NCBI GenBank assembly: GCA_963820415.1
Contig: CAWFZT010000004.1
Coordinates: 434,001-498,000, forward strand
Reading direction: 5' to 3'
Source: CAWFZT01 sp963820415
Lineage (GTDB): Bacteria > Chloroflexota > Anaerolineae > Anaerolineales > Anaerolineaceae
Length of the DNA: 64,000 nt
Every line of letters begins with the position of its first letter. The first letter of the stretch is position 1. Made by a program: the position numbers and the translations under genes. The notes under the pieces are model-generated. The model was not told the origin of the DNA. It made no database searches and saw only the letters and a list, made by a program, of their open reading frames with translations. Below are positions 17,991 through 26,446 of this stretch, one piece after another.

Positions 17991-18095
17991 GGTTCGTTGG
18001 GAATAGCCGTGGCGAACTTCCAGATTTGGGGTTGTGAGCGTGCGGATGCACGCTCACAACCCCAAATCTGGGGACTTTCCACAGCCCAATGAGCC
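17991..18095 (+). repeat. Palindromic repeat family 1, copy A
   Basis: This 105-bp element begins GGTTCGTTGGGAATAGCCGT and ends CCACAGCCCAATGAGCC. Its core is a perfect 23-bp inverted repeat (18021-18043 and 18048-18070) around the tetraloop GGAT. The outer ends GGTTCGTTGGG and CCCAATGAGCC are imperfect inverted repeats. It has no coding potential that looks real. It occupies the 407-base gap between divergent genes, 73 bases before the UroD start. Confidence 0.85.
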
Positions 18096-18168
18096 AGTAA
18101 AAAGAATACCCGAATTCCTAAAAATCGTAATACAATTGGGGGGCATTCTAACATCCAGGAGATACCAC

Positions 18169-19533
18169 ATGGCTCACTTTGCACACGAAACTGGAAAATC
18201 GCTCCTTTTTTCAACGCTAAACCATGAGAAAACCCAGGCTGTCCCCTGGGTTCCGTTTGCCGGGGTGCATGCCGGAAAATTGCGCGGCTTTTCGGCAATC
18301 GAGCTACTTACAGACAACCATAAATTATTCGAATCGCTGGTGGAAGTGAACCGGGTCTACGATCCGGACGGACAGCCGGTTGTATTTGATTTGCAGGTCG
18401 AAGCCGAAATATTAGGTTGTGAGCTGATGTGGGCAAAATATGCTCCCCCTTCGGTGGCATCCCATCCCCTGGCCGAAACTATGCTAATCCCTACCCGGCT
18501 GCCGGAAAAGAGGGAAGGCCGCCTTCCCATGATCCTGGACGTCATGCAACGAATGAAAGTCGCCGTAGGAGAAAGTACAGCCTTATACGGGCTGGTCACC
18601 GGCCCTTTCACCCTGGCTTCGCACCTGCGCGGCACGGAATTATTCATGGACATGATTGACCATGAAGAGTACGCTCACGCTTTGCTAGCCTATACTACCG
18701 AAGTAGCCAAACGGATATCTGAATATTATATCCAGGTTGGCATGGATGTAATTGCAATGGTCGACCCGGTCGTATCCCAAATTTCTCCCCGCCATTTCAA
18801 GAAATTTATGGATGGACCGTTCAAGAATGTTTTTTCGTTTGTCAGGCAGCAAGATGTCTTTTCTTCATTTTTTGTGTGCGGTGACGCCACAAAGAACATC
18901 GAGGTAATGTGCCTGACAGCCCCGGATTCGATTTCTGTCGACGAGAATATCGATCTGGTAGCGGCCAAACAGATTACCGATCGTTACAACATTACCATTG
19001 GGGGAAACATCCCCTTGACCACGCGCATGCTCCTGGGCACCCAACAGGACAACATGAAATACGTGGTTGATCTGCTGGAAAAAATCGATCTTCATAATTT
19101 TGTACTTTCTCCCGGCTGCGATATGCCTTACGACGTCCCTGTTGAAAACACCATCGGCGTGTTGCAGGCGGTGCGCGACCCACAGGCCACTCGCAAAATT
19201 CTGGCACACTATCAAGCGGTGGAACTTACCTCCAACGTCGTTCTGCCGGATTACGCTCATCTTGAGAAACCCCTCATCGAAGTGTTCACTATCGATTTAG
19301 GCACCTGCGCCGCCTGTGGCTATATGGTAGGCGCAGCTCACCGCGCCAGCCAGTTCTTCGAAGGGAAAGTAGACGTGGTCGAGCATAAATTGACCCTGGT
19401 TGAAAATGTGGCCCGGGTGAAGAAAATGGGAATCCAGCACCTGCCGGCTATCTTGATCAACGGGAATTTGAAGTTCTCTTCAATCATCCCGGCTAACCAG
19501 GAATTGGTCTCTGAAATTGAAAAATATTTATAG
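18169..19533 (+). CDS. UroD/MtaA-family protein fused to a C-terminal thioredoxin-like domain
   Basis: A 454-residue protein. Residues 1-365 match the uroporphyrinogen decarboxylase/methylcobamide:CoM methyltransferase barrel: GLVTGPFTLASHLRG, VGMDVIAMVDPVVSQISP, FFVCGDATKNIEV and LSPGCDMPYDVPVENT. The two cysteines of the methyltransferase zinc site are present, but the usual His two residues before the first Cys is Phe. Residues 375-454 form a small thioredoxin fold with GTCAACGYM (CxxC) and the cis-Pro LPAILINGN. The ATG has AGGAG eight bases upstream. The CobW-like GTPase follows by nine bases. I infer methyl or thiol transfer with a corrinoid or metal; classical haem synthesis is unlikely. 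Confidence 0.8.
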   Translation: MAHFAHETGKSLLFSTLNHEKTQAVPWVPFAGVHAGKLRGFSAIELLTDNHKLFESLVEVNRVYDPDGQPVVFDLQVEAEILGCELMWAKYAPPSVASHPLAETMLIPTRLPEKREGRLPMILDVMQRMKVAVGESTALYGLVTGPFTLASHLRGTELFMDMIDHEEYAHALLAYTTEVAKRISEYYIQVGMDVIAMVDPVVSQISPRHFKKFMDGPFKNVFSFVRQQDVFSSFFVCGDATKNIEVMCLTAPDSISVDENIDLVAAKQITDRYNITIGGNIPLTTRMLLGTQQDNMKYVVDLLEKIDLHNFVLSPGCDMPYDVPVENTIGVLQAVRDPQATRKILAHYQAVELTSNVVLPDYAHLEKPLIEVFTIDLGTCAACGYMVGAAHRASQFFEGKVDVVEHKLTLVENVARVKKMGIQHLPAILINGNLKFSSIIPANQELVSEIEKYL

Positions 19534-19542
19534 GAACAGTCT

Positions 19543-20628
19543 GTGGACCTTCATCTGGTAGGCGGTTTTCTAGGAAGTGGCAAAACAACCGCTATTATTG
19601 GCGCTGTCAAAGTCTTAGTAGACCAAGAGAAAAAGGTGGGGGTGATCACCAACGACCAGGGGAAGTATCTGGTCGATACCGCTTTCTTCAGGTTTTCTAA
19701 TGTCCCTACGGTAGAAGTAACCGGTGGTTGTTTCTGTTGCAATTACGATGACCTGGATGAACGACTCGACCAGCTCGCAGAGGCGGTCAGGCCAGATGTA
19801 ATTTTTGCCGAATCGGTCGGTTCCTGCGCGGATATTGTCGCTACGGTTGTCAAGCCGCTCATATCCCTGCGCCGGCGGGATACCGCTTTGACCAGTTTTT
19901 CGGTCTTTGCCGACAGTCGCCTGCTGCGTATGCGCCTGTTGAGCCTGGATTTACCCTTCAATGAGGATGTGATTTATATTTTTGACAAGCAAATCGAAGA
20001 AGCCAGCCTGCTGGTGATCAATAAAACCGATCTTTTGCCGGCCGGTCAAGACCAGGAACTGGCGGTTTTAGCTCGATCCCATTTCCCAAATAAACGATAT
20101 ATTTTTCAGGATTCGCGCCAGCCGGCCCAGGTGCAGCACTGGTTGGAGGTGCTCGATTCGACCCCCTATGATTTCCAAAGTAGACCTCTGGAAGTAGATT
20201 ATGCCCGTTATGGAGCGGGCGAAGCTCGCCTGGCCTGGCTGGATGAAAAACTGGATCTAAAAGTATTATCAGGCAAGGCTGGTGCGCTCCTGGTTAACCT
20301 GATCAGAGCAGTATTAGATGCGCTTCAAGAACAACACCTGTCGATCGGGCACCTGAAGTTCTTCATCCAATCCGGCGAAAAGGAGGTGAAGGTCAGTTTT
20401 CCAACTTTACCTGAGGATGATTGGGAAGATCAAGTTGGATGTTTTGATGGGTCAGATGAAATACAACTTCTCATCAATGGGCGGATCGAAGTCAAAGCTT
20501 CTATCCTAAAGGACCTGATCCAGGCGGCGCTTGAAAAGGTTGCCAATTCTTTTCAGGTTGAGATCAACCAAGTCGAAATCGACTATTTCCATCCAGGCTT
20601 TCCACGACCAACTCACCGGATGAGTTAA
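19543..20628 (+). CDS. CobW/COG0523-family P-loop GTPase
   Basis: A 361-residue G3E-family GTPase, the group of metal chaperones and enzyme-activating GTPases that includes CobW, HypB, UreG and MeaB. It shows Walker A GGFLGSGKTT, the metal-binding motif GGCFCCNYDD (CxCC), the switch-region FAESVGSCADIV, and the base-recognition NKTD. The C-terminal half (about 230-361) is not the usual CobW_C and has no His-rich tail. GTG is the start, nine bases after the UroD-thioredoxin gene. The pairing suggests that the GTPase loads or repairs a metal or corrinoid centre of a methyltransferase system. Confidence 0.85.
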   Translation: MDLHLVGGFLGSGKTTAIIGAVKVLVDQEKKVGVITNDQGKYLVDTAFFRFSNVPTVEVTGGCFCCNYDDLDERLDQLAEAVRPDVIFAESVGSCADIVATVVKPLISLRRRDTALTSFSVFADSRLLRMRLLSLDLPFNEDVIYIFDKQIEEASLLVINKTDLLPAGQDQELAVLARSHFPNKRYIFQDSRQPAQVQHWLEVLDSTPYDFQSRPLEVDYARYGAGEARLAWLDEKLDLKVLSGKAGALLVNLIRAVLDALQEQHLSIGHLKFFIQSGEKEVKVSFPTLPEDDWEDQVGCFDGSDEIQLLINGRIEVKASILKDLIQAALEKVANSFQVEINQVEIDYFHPGFPRPTHRMS

Positions 20629-20641
20629 TATACAAAAGGTA

Positions 20642-20748
20642 TGACTGCTCAGGCCTGGGTGGAATAGATGCGAATTTTGGCTGTTGCAGGTGCGTAGCAC
20701 CTTCAACAGCCAAAATTCGGCCTTTTCCGTTCTTCGGCTGAGCAGTCA
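20642..20748. repeat. Two-layer palindromic element (different sequence, same design as family 1)
   Basis: Outer arms TGACTGCTCAG (20642-20652) and CTGAGCAGTCA (20738-20748) pair perfectly over 11 bp. Inner arms (20671-20693 and 20697-20719) pair over 23 bp with one mismatch around a GTA loop. Between inner and outer arms are 18 bases on each side that do not pair. It fills the gap between the CobW-like and aminotransferase genes and ends 15 bases before the ATG. Confidence 0.85.
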
Positions 20749-20763
20749 CCAAAAGGATTGCTA

Positions 20764-21867
20764 ATGGAACAAAAACCTCTGAAATTGATGATACCTGGTC
20801 CAATTCAACCCGACCGGGCAGTCCTTGATGCGATGGGGGGGCCAATCGTGCCACATTATGGCCCGCAGTTCACCCAAATTTACAATGAAACCCTTAATAT
20901 GCTAAAGCAAGTTTTCAATACTAAAGGAAATGTGTTCTTGCTGCCAGGTGCAGGGTCAGCCGGAACCGATGCCTGCATCGGCAGCGCCCTTTCGACGGCA
21001 GAGAAGATCATTATTGGGTCGAACGGCTTTTTTGGCGACCGTTTGATCGCCATTGCAGATAGTTATGGATTGGAGATCATCCCTGTCACAGCAGAATGGG
21101 GCCAGCCGTTACGTCCCCAGGATTTTGTGGAGGCTTTCCAACGCCATCCGGATGCCAAGGCATCTGCCATCGTCCATCTGGAAACTTCTACTGCGGTGGT
21201 CAACCCGGTTGCAGAGATCACTGCCATTACCAGGCAGGCTGGGGCAATAACGATCGTTGATGCAGTCTCTTCCCTGGGTGGTTTACCTTTTCAGATGGAC
21301 GAATGGGGCATTGATTTATGCCTTTCTGCTTCGCAAAAATGCCTGGGCGCTCCGCCCGGATTGAGCCCGATTGCCGTTGGCCGGCGCGGATGGGAAGCCA
21401 TCGACCGGAATCCGAAAAAAGGCCATGGGTGGTACGGCGATTTGCGCGTCTGGCGGCAATTTGCTACGGACTGGTGGGACTGGCACCCATTCCCAGTGAC
21501 CATGCCTACCAGCAACATCCTGGCCCTGCGCGAGGGGCTGCGCCAGCTTCTCGAGGAAGGTATCTCAAAAAGGTTGGAGCGCTACCGTAAGTTGGCCATC
21601 CTGTTGAGAAACGGCCTGCGCCGGATTAATATCATTCCTTTCACACCGGATGAGATATTAGCGCCGGTATTGACCGCGGCCTATTGCCCACCAGGAGTTT
21701 CCTCTGGCGAGATCGTCGCTTTTATGGAAAAAGAGCGCTGCATCAAGATTTCCGCTGGACTGGGCGCTCTAAAAGACAAAATCATCCGCATCGGCCATAT
21801 GTGCCCGACCATTTCTGAAGCGGACATCGAAGAAGTCCTGGATGGACTGGCCGCCTTCAAGAAATGA
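20764..21867 (+). CDS. Class V aminotransferase (alanine-glyoxylate/serine-pyruvate type)
   Basis: A 367-residue PLP enzyme. It starts MEQKPLKLMIPGPIQPDRAVL, the normal opening of this subgroup (PGP, then a HYGPQF substrate loop). LLPGAGSAGTDACIGS is the phosphate-binding region and VDAVSSLGG the Asp that contacts PLP. The lysine in SASQKCLGAPPG forms the Schiff base. The C-terminus has RIGHMCPTISEADIEEVL. The ATG follows AAAGGA; the preceding in-frame TTG is ignored. Likely reactions are transamination of alanine, serine or a sulfonate with glyoxylate or pyruvate; the sequence does not decide which. It ends the group started by the UroD-thioredoxin gene. Confidence 0.85.
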   Translation: MEQKPLKLMIPGPIQPDRAVLDAMGGPIVPHYGPQFTQIYNETLNMLKQVFNTKGNVFLLPGAGSAGTDACIGSALSTAEKIIIGSNGFFGDRLIAIADSYGLEIIPVTAEWGQPLRPQDFVEAFQRHPDAKASAIVHLETSTAVVNPVAEITAITRQAGAITIVDAVSSLGGLPFQMDEWGIDLCLSASQKCLGAPPGLSPIAVGRRGWEAIDRNPKKGHGWYGDLRVWRQFATDWWDWHPFPVTMPTSNILALREGLRQLLEEGISKRLERYRKLAILLRNGLRRINIIPFTPDEILAPVLTAAYCPPGVSSGEIVAFMEKERCIKISAGLGALKDKIIRIGHMCPTISEADIEEVLDGLAAFKK

Positions 21868-21900
21868 CGAAATAGTGACAAATTTCCCCCCTTTTTTCAA

Positions 21901-21929
21901 TTGCCAATTTTGGGCAAGTGGTCTATAAT
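21901..21929 (+). promoter_or_regulatory. Strong sigma-70-type promoter for the lone sugar ABC ATPase
   Basis: TTGCCA (21901-21906) and a perfect TATAAT (21924-21929) are separated by exactly 17 bases. Transcription would start near 21936, leaving a short leader before the GGAGG site and ATG at 21966. This argues that the ATPase is transcribed on its own and not only by read-through. Confidence 0.75.
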
Positions 21930-21965
21930 CTAGTCACTATACTATATCTTGGAAGGAGGTTTCGT

Positions 21966-23081
21966 ATGGCAAGTGTAAATTACGATCATGTTACAAAGAA
22001 ATTCGGTGATTTCACAGCTCTAAACGATCTAGACATAGAAATTGCAGATAAGGAATTCCTGGTCCTGGTGGGCCCCTCAGGTTGTGGCAAAACCACAGCT
22101 TTGCGCTGCCTGGCTGGCCTGGAAGAAGTCACTGGAGGTCGTGTCATGATTGGCAATCAGGTGGTCAATGATGTGGCGCCCAAAGATCGCGACATCGCCA
22201 TGGTTTTCCAATCATACGCCCTCTACCCTCACATGACCGTGTTTGACAACATGGCCTTTGGTCTTAAGCTCCGCAAAGTGCCAAAGGATCAGATCAAGCG
22301 TCGTGTTGAGGAAGCCGCCCAGATCCTGGGCATCGAGCATTTGCTGAAGCGCAAACCCCGCGAGCTCTCCGGCGGCCAGAGGCAGCGTGTGGCGGTTGGA
22401 CGTGCCATTGTGCGTGAGCCGAAAGTCTTCCTCTTTGACGAGCCTCTTTCCAACCTGGATGCGAAGCTAAGAGTGCAGACCCGCGCCGAACTCAGCAAGC
22501 TCCACCAGCGTCTGCAGACCACCTTTATTTACGTGACCCACGACCAGACGGAAGCCATGACCATGGCCAGCCGCATCGCCGTGATGAATAAGGGCCTCCT
22601 GCAGCAGCTCGATACACCTCAGCACCTGTATGACCACCCAGCTAACCTGTTCGTCGCTGGCTTCATCGGTTCTCCGGCCATGAACTTCTTCCCGGGCAAA
22701 CTGCGCAAAGATGGCGATGGCTTGTATGTCGACACCGGTGATTATGCCGTAAAAATACCAGATGACAAAGTCAAGTTATACGTGCCATACACCGGCAGGG
22801 ATATCATCTTCGGCATCCGCCCGGAGAATGTCCACAACCCCGCCTTCATTCCACCGGGCATTCATGCCTCTCCCGTCGAAGTTAAGGTGGATGTGACCGA
22901 GTTGATGGGTAACGAAATCTTCCTCTACCTGCTCAGCGGGAAGACCAGTTTCGTCGCCCGTGTCGATCCTCGTACCCGCTTCCAGATGGGAGACCAGGTG
23001 CAGGTGGTGTTTGACATGGACAATATCCACATCTTCGATCCTTCTGTCGACCAGGAAAACCCGACCGCCGTCCGGAATTAG
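21966..23081 (+). CDS. Carbohydrate ABC transporter ATPase, MsmX/UgpC/MalK type
   Basis: A 371-residue ATPase with Walker A GPSGCGKTTALRCLAG, Q-loop FQSYALYPHM, signature LSGGQRQRVAVGRAI, Walker B VFLFDEPLSNLDAKLR and switch His in YVTHDQTEAMT. The C-terminal third (about 240-371) is the TOBE/regulatory domain seen in MalK and UgpC. No permease or binding-protein gene is next to it, and the sugar permeases at 31758 and 32723 lack an ATPase, so it may serve several transporters as MsmX does in Bacillus. The start has GGAGG six bases upstream and its own promoter. Confidence 0.9.
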   Translation: MASVNYDHVTKKFGDFTALNDLDIEIADKEFLVLVGPSGCGKTTALRCLAGLEEVTGGRVMIGNQVVNDVAPKDRDIAMVFQSYALYPHMTVFDNMAFGLKLRKVPKDQIKRRVEEAAQILGIEHLLKRKPRELSGGQRQRVAVGRAIVREPKVFLFDEPLSNLDAKLRVQTRAELSKLHQRLQTTFIYVTHDQTEAMTMASRIAVMNKGLLQQLDTPQHLYDHPANLFVAGFIGSPAMNFFPGKLRKDGDGLYVDTGDYAVKIPDDKVKLYVPYTGRDIIFGIRPENVHNPAFIPPGIHASPVEVKVDVTELMGNEIFLYLLSGKTSFVARVDPRTRFQMGDQVQVVFDMDNIHIFDPSVDQENPTAVRN

Positions 23082-23109
23082 TTTTTCTGGATTCATGGAA
23101 AGCAAGTTT

Positions 23110-23141
23110 TTTGTAGCGCAAGAATTTTCTTGCGCTACAAA
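23110..23141 (+). terminator. Hairpin after the ABC ATPase
   Basis: A perfect 15-bp stem (23110-23124 and 23127-23141) with a TT loop lies 28 bases after the stop codon. The U-tract after the stem is weak (ATTAATT), so it may slow or stabilise rather than fully stop transcription. Confidence 0.6.
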
Positions 23142-23149
23142 TTAATTAA

Positions 23150-23243
23150 GGTTCTCTGGGAATAGCCGTGGTGAACTCCCAGAATTTGGCGTGTCATGAC
23201 ACCCCAAAATCTGGGAACCTTCCACGGTAAATCCCAATGAGCC
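23150..23243 (+). repeat. Palindromic repeat family 1, copy B
   Basis: This 94-bp copy begins GGTTCTCTGGGAATAGCCGT and ends CGGTAAATCCCAATGAGCC. The inner inverted repeat (CCCAGAATTTGGCGTGTCA and its near-complement, two mismatches) has no loop. The first 28 bases differ from copy A at only a few positions, although the centres differ completely. It lies between the ABC ATPase and phosphoglycerate mutase genes. Confidence 0.85.
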
Positions 23244-23317
23244 TTAATCAAAGCGGTGTAAAATTCAACAGTTAGTGTATTTCTTGATTGAAGACTAAAA
23301 ATATATGGAAGGAAACT

Positions 23318-24067
23318 ATGATTAAATTAGTTCTTTTACGCCACGGGCAAAGCACCTGGAATCTGGAAAACCGGTTCACCGGCTGGACGGATGTGGATCT
23401 TTCTGAAATCGGCGTGGCTGAAGCCCACCAAGCCGGGCAGATTTTGAAAGCGGAAGGCTATGAATTTGACCTGGCCCTCACTTCCGTGCTGAAGAGAGCC
23501 ATTCGCACCCTATGGATCGCAATGGATGAAATGGACCTGATGTGGATCCCGGTCGAGCGCGCCTGGCAGTTGAATGAACGCCATTACGGGGCGCTCCAGG
23601 GCCTGAACAAGGCTGAAATGGCTGAAAAATACGGCCAGGAGCAGGTTCACCTCTGGCGCCGCAGCTATGCTGTCCCTCCGCCGCCCCTGGATATGAACGA
23701 TGCCCGCCATCCCAGGTTTGATAAACGTTACGCCGGCCTAAAGCCGGAACAGGTGCCTGCCTGCGAGTCGCTCAAGGATACCCTGATCCGTGTGCTGCCC
23801 TACTGGTTCGAGTCGATCGTACCCCGCCTGCAGCAGGGTAAGAAGCTCCTGATTGCCGCCCATGGCAACAGCCTGCGCGCCCTGGTCAAGCACCTCGACC
23901 ACATTTCTGAAGAGGAGATTCCCGAGCTGAACATTCCTACCGGAATCCCGCTGGTCTACGAGCTGGATGAAGAAATGAAAGCTCTGCGCCATTATTACCT
24001 GGGCGACCAGGCCATGGCGGAAGCCAAGGCAGCTGAGGTAGCCCGCCAGGCTCAGGTCAAAAAATAA
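23318..24067 (+). CDS. gpmA: 2,3-bisphosphoglycerate-dependent phosphoglycerate mutase
   Basis: A 249-residue glycolytic enzyme that interconverts 3- and 2-phosphoglycerate. The phosphohistidine motif is LRHGQSTWNLENRFTGW, followed by TSVLKRAIRTLW, the ERHYGALQGLNK segment, and the second His in IAAHGNSLRALVKHL. The length matches E. coli GpmA. The ATG at 23318 follows GGAAGGAAAC; a TTG-initiated extension to 23288 adds an unlikely leader. The gene ends exactly where the convergent DUF1461 gene ends. Confidence 0.95.
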   Translation: MIKLVLLRHGQSTWNLENRFTGWTDVDLSEIGVAEAHQAGQILKAEGYEFDLALTSVLKRAIRTLWIAMDEMDLMWIPVERAWQLNERHYGALQGLNKAEMAEKYGQEQVHLWRRSYAVPPPPLDMNDARHPRFDKRYAGLKPEQVPACESLKDTLIRVLPYWFESIVPRLQQGKKLLIAAHGNSLRALVKHLDHISEEEIPELNIPTGIPLVYELDEEMKALRHYYLGDQAMAEAKAAEVARQAQVKK

Positions 24068-24721
24068 TTACAATTTTCTCCCCAAAATGCCTGCCGTAAC
24101 CGAAAGCGCCGCCGCCACGCTGCCTACGATAATAAACGCGTCCTGCCAGAAGGCAATCGGGAACAGGCGGATCAGCGTATCCGAATACAGGAATAGCCAG
24201 GTGTCGCCTGTGAAAAATAGATGGTGGAAATCGGTGAACAGAGTATCGAAACTGGTCAGGATGAAGACGAATATGGTCACGATCAGCAATATCGTGATCC
24301 AGCCTCCCAGTGAAACCGATCTGCCCCATACTGCCATCCATTTTTGCCGGTAAGCCAGCACGCCTGAAAGGGCGATGAGGACAACCAGGACGCCCCAGGT
24401 CACAAAGGAAGCCCGCGCCAACCGCTTGACGTCTGCCATGTGACTCAGCTCGCGTGAGTTAAACAGGGGCGAGCCGTCGGGAAATTTTAGATCGCCCAGG
24501 AAGGAAATTCCCGCATTATTGAGCATATAATCCAATGAACTCCGGGAATACATTGACCGGTCTTTGGCGGTGAAGCCATAGGTATCCGGTGGAAATCCCG
24601 GTGAATTGTATAAGCTGTCCCAAATGATCGGGTTCATCCACAGGAAAACTGCCGTAAGGATTATGAAAATAACCACGAAAAGCGGGATAAGCACGGAAAA
24701 TATCGTTGGCAGCGGCTTCAT
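24068..24721 (-). CDS. DUF1461/TIGR01906-family integral membrane protein
   Basis: A 217-residue protein with four probable membrane helices (about 8-30, 105-125, 138-160 and 190-212). The conserved block DFHHLFFTGDTWLF followed by DTLIRLFP and FWQDAF identifies the TIGR01906 family, which has no known function. Its start overlaps the end of the spermidine-synthase-like gene by four bases, so the two are likely co-expressed. Its stop codon directly abuts that of gpmA on the other strand. Confidence 0.85.
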   Translation of the reverse strand: MKPLPTIFSVLIPLFVVIFIILTAVFLWMNPIIWDSLYNSPGFPPDTYGFTAKDRSMYSRSSLDYMLNNAGISFLGDLKFPDGSPLFNSRELSHMADVKRLARASFVTWGVLVVLIALSGVLAYRQKWMAVWGRSVSLGGWITILLIVTIFVFILTSFDTLFTDFHHLFFTGDTWLFLYSDTLIRLFPIAFWQDAFIIVGSVAAALSVTAGILGRKL

Positions 24722-26301
24722 CGCAGGTCCTCCACGTTTTCAGTGATGAGAAATTTTAACACCATATTGTTAGTGATCCACTCGATTGGCGCCAGGTCAT
24801 CCGTAAAGATGGTATCAGGGGAGGGCGGAGGCTGCAGGTTGGCGAGAGCCAACCGCATCGAGGCCAGCAGGAGCGGGCTCACGTTGCCCCGACGGGTTAG
24901 ATAATCCAGGTTGAGCGCCAGGTTGCTGTCCTGGGTGGGCTGGACAGTGGCGTATAAAATTGAGTTGAATGCGTTGGGGATATCCACCACGTGCACGCTG
25001 GGAAAAACGGTCAGGAGTGTGCTGCCAAGCGTGTTGATCAGGCGGCGGTCGCCTGGAGCGCGCCCCACGTTCATCACCACCACGCCGTCCTCCGTGAGAT
25101 GCTGGCGGACGATCTCGAAAAATTCTTTCGTGGCCAGATGCCAGGGGATATAGGGTGGCCGGTAGGCATCGATGCTGATTACCTGGTAATGCTTGGTTGA
25201 GTGGGCCATTCCCCAGCGCCCATCCTGGATGATCACGTTCAGGTTGGGCTCGTTCATATCGAAATACTTTCGCCCTACTTCGATGATTTTGGGGTCGATC
25301 TCAAAGCCGTCGATAGGGATTGGGCCATAGATGGCGGTCGCCTGGCGGGCCGAGGTGCCGGCTGCCAGGCCAACGATAGCCATATTTATCACCCGGCTCG
25401 GGTCATAGGGAGCAGGGTTGAAAAATGGGCCGACGGAGACTTGCTCCCAGGGTCCGTTGAAATTGAGCTGCGTCGGGCTGTAGACCGAATGAATCCCCTG
25501 GCCTTCATTCAATCGCAGCATGAAAAGTCCATTCTGGTCGAGTACCTGGATGTAATTGTAAGCGGATTCGGTCTCGTACACCTGACCGGTAGTGGCTTTT
25601 TCCGTCCCTTTCACACCCCAGATGAACAGTCCTATCACCAGGGGCGGCATCCACAGGTAAGGCAGGATCGCCCGCCATCCGGCGGCCCGCCAAAGCCCGA
25701 TCAACGCCACCACCAGCAGGATGCCGGAGAAGGTGACGAAAGTGCGGTAGGTGCCGATCAAGGGGATCAAGAGCAGCACCGGCACGAAAGTGCCGATAAA
25801 AGATCCCAGGGTGGAGATGGCGTAGATACGTCCAGACATACTGCCGATCTCCCGTGAATCCTTGACCGCCAGGCGGATGGCAAAGGGAGAAGTCGTCCCC
25901 AGTAGAATGACTGGGACGATCAAGAGAATGAGCACTGCAAGGAAAGAGCCAAACAGGATGCCCAGTTGGAGCTGGTCGAAGGCGTTGGCAGCCAGGCTCA
26001 GCACGGGTTTTGAAATTACCGGCACTATTCCGATCATCAGGGCGGCCCAAACTAAAATCTGGTAAAAAGTACGGAAGGACGGTGAGTGGTCAGCCCATTT
26101 CCCGCCAATGAAGTAGCCCAGGGTCAGGTAAATCAGGATCAGGCCAATGATGCTTGCCCACACCAGGTTGCTGGTGCCAAACACGTTTCCCAGCAGCCGG
26201 GAAGCGGCCATTTCTACCGCCAGAGAGGTCAGGCCCGAGAAAAAAACGGCGATGTACAGGTAGGTGCTGTTTTGGGTAGAATTCACAGGGGCATCAGGCA
26301 T
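24718..26301 (-). CDS. Membrane protein with spermidine-synthase-like methyltransferase fold
   Basis: A 527-residue fusion. Residues 12-250 contain about seven or eight hydrophobic helices with an MFS-like start (FFSGLTSLAVEMAASRLLG). Residues 260-527 resemble spermidine synthase: VGLAAGTSARQATAIYG is the nucleotide-binding glycine motif, DGFEIDPKIIEVGRKYFD the acidic second strand, and IQDGRWGM follows. The typical catalytic YD..D is altered (VISIDAYRPPYIPWHL), so true polyamine synthesis is uncertain. Proteins of this 'fused MFS/spermidine synthase' type are common in environmental bacteria and mostly uncharacterised. Confidence 0.8.
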   Translation of the reverse strand: MPDAPVNSTQNSTYLYIAVFFSGLTSLAVEMAASRLLGNVFGTSNLVWASIIGLILIYLTLGYFIGGKWADHSPSFRTFYQILVWAALMIGIVPVISKPVLSLAANAFDQLQLGILFGSFLAVLILLIVPVILLGTTSPFAIRLAVKDSREIGSMSGRIYAISTLGSFIGTFVPVLLLIPLIGTYRTFVTFSGILLVVALIGLWRAAGWRAILPYLWMPPLVIGLFIWGVKGTEKATTGQVYETESAYNYIQVLDQNGLFMLRLNEGQGIHSVYSPTQLNFNGPWEQVSVGPFFNPAPYDPSRVINMAIVGLAAGTSARQATAIYGPIPIDGFEIDPKIIEVGRKYFDMNEPNLNVIIQDGRWGMAHSTKHYQVISIDAYRPPYIPWHLATKEFFEIVRQHLTEDGVVVMNVGRAPGDRRLINTLGSTLLTVFPSVHVVDIPNAFNSILYATVQPTQDSNLALNLDYLTRRGNVSPLLLASMRLALANLQPPPSPDTIFTDDLAPIEWITNNMVLKFLITENVEDLR

Positions 26302-26375
26302 TGTTGCGACATTCGTTTCATATTGATAGCGGAATTATATCGTAAGGGCTCGAATACAGATATAATACGGCTGAA

Positions 26376-26424
26376 GCTCATTGGGATTTAGCGCGAAAGT
26401 TCGTTCACCAAGGGCCACGGCAGA
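26376..26424 (-). repeat. Possible decayed copy of palindromic repeat family 1
   Basis: GCTCATTGGGAT followed by GAAAGTTC, TTCACCA and CCACGG recalls the order of sequence blocks in copies C and D, but no long inverted repeat remains. It lies just before the nnr start. The match is partial and may be chance. Confidence 0.25.
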
Positions 26425-26446
26425 AGTGTGGAGAAGAGGTGGAATG

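Noticed and set aside
17780..18298. 172-codon frame on the minus strand upstream of the UroD-thioredoxin gene
   Set aside because: It runs through repeat copies A and D and into the start of the UroD gene on the other strand; residue pattern and lack of a ribosome site do not suggest a protein.
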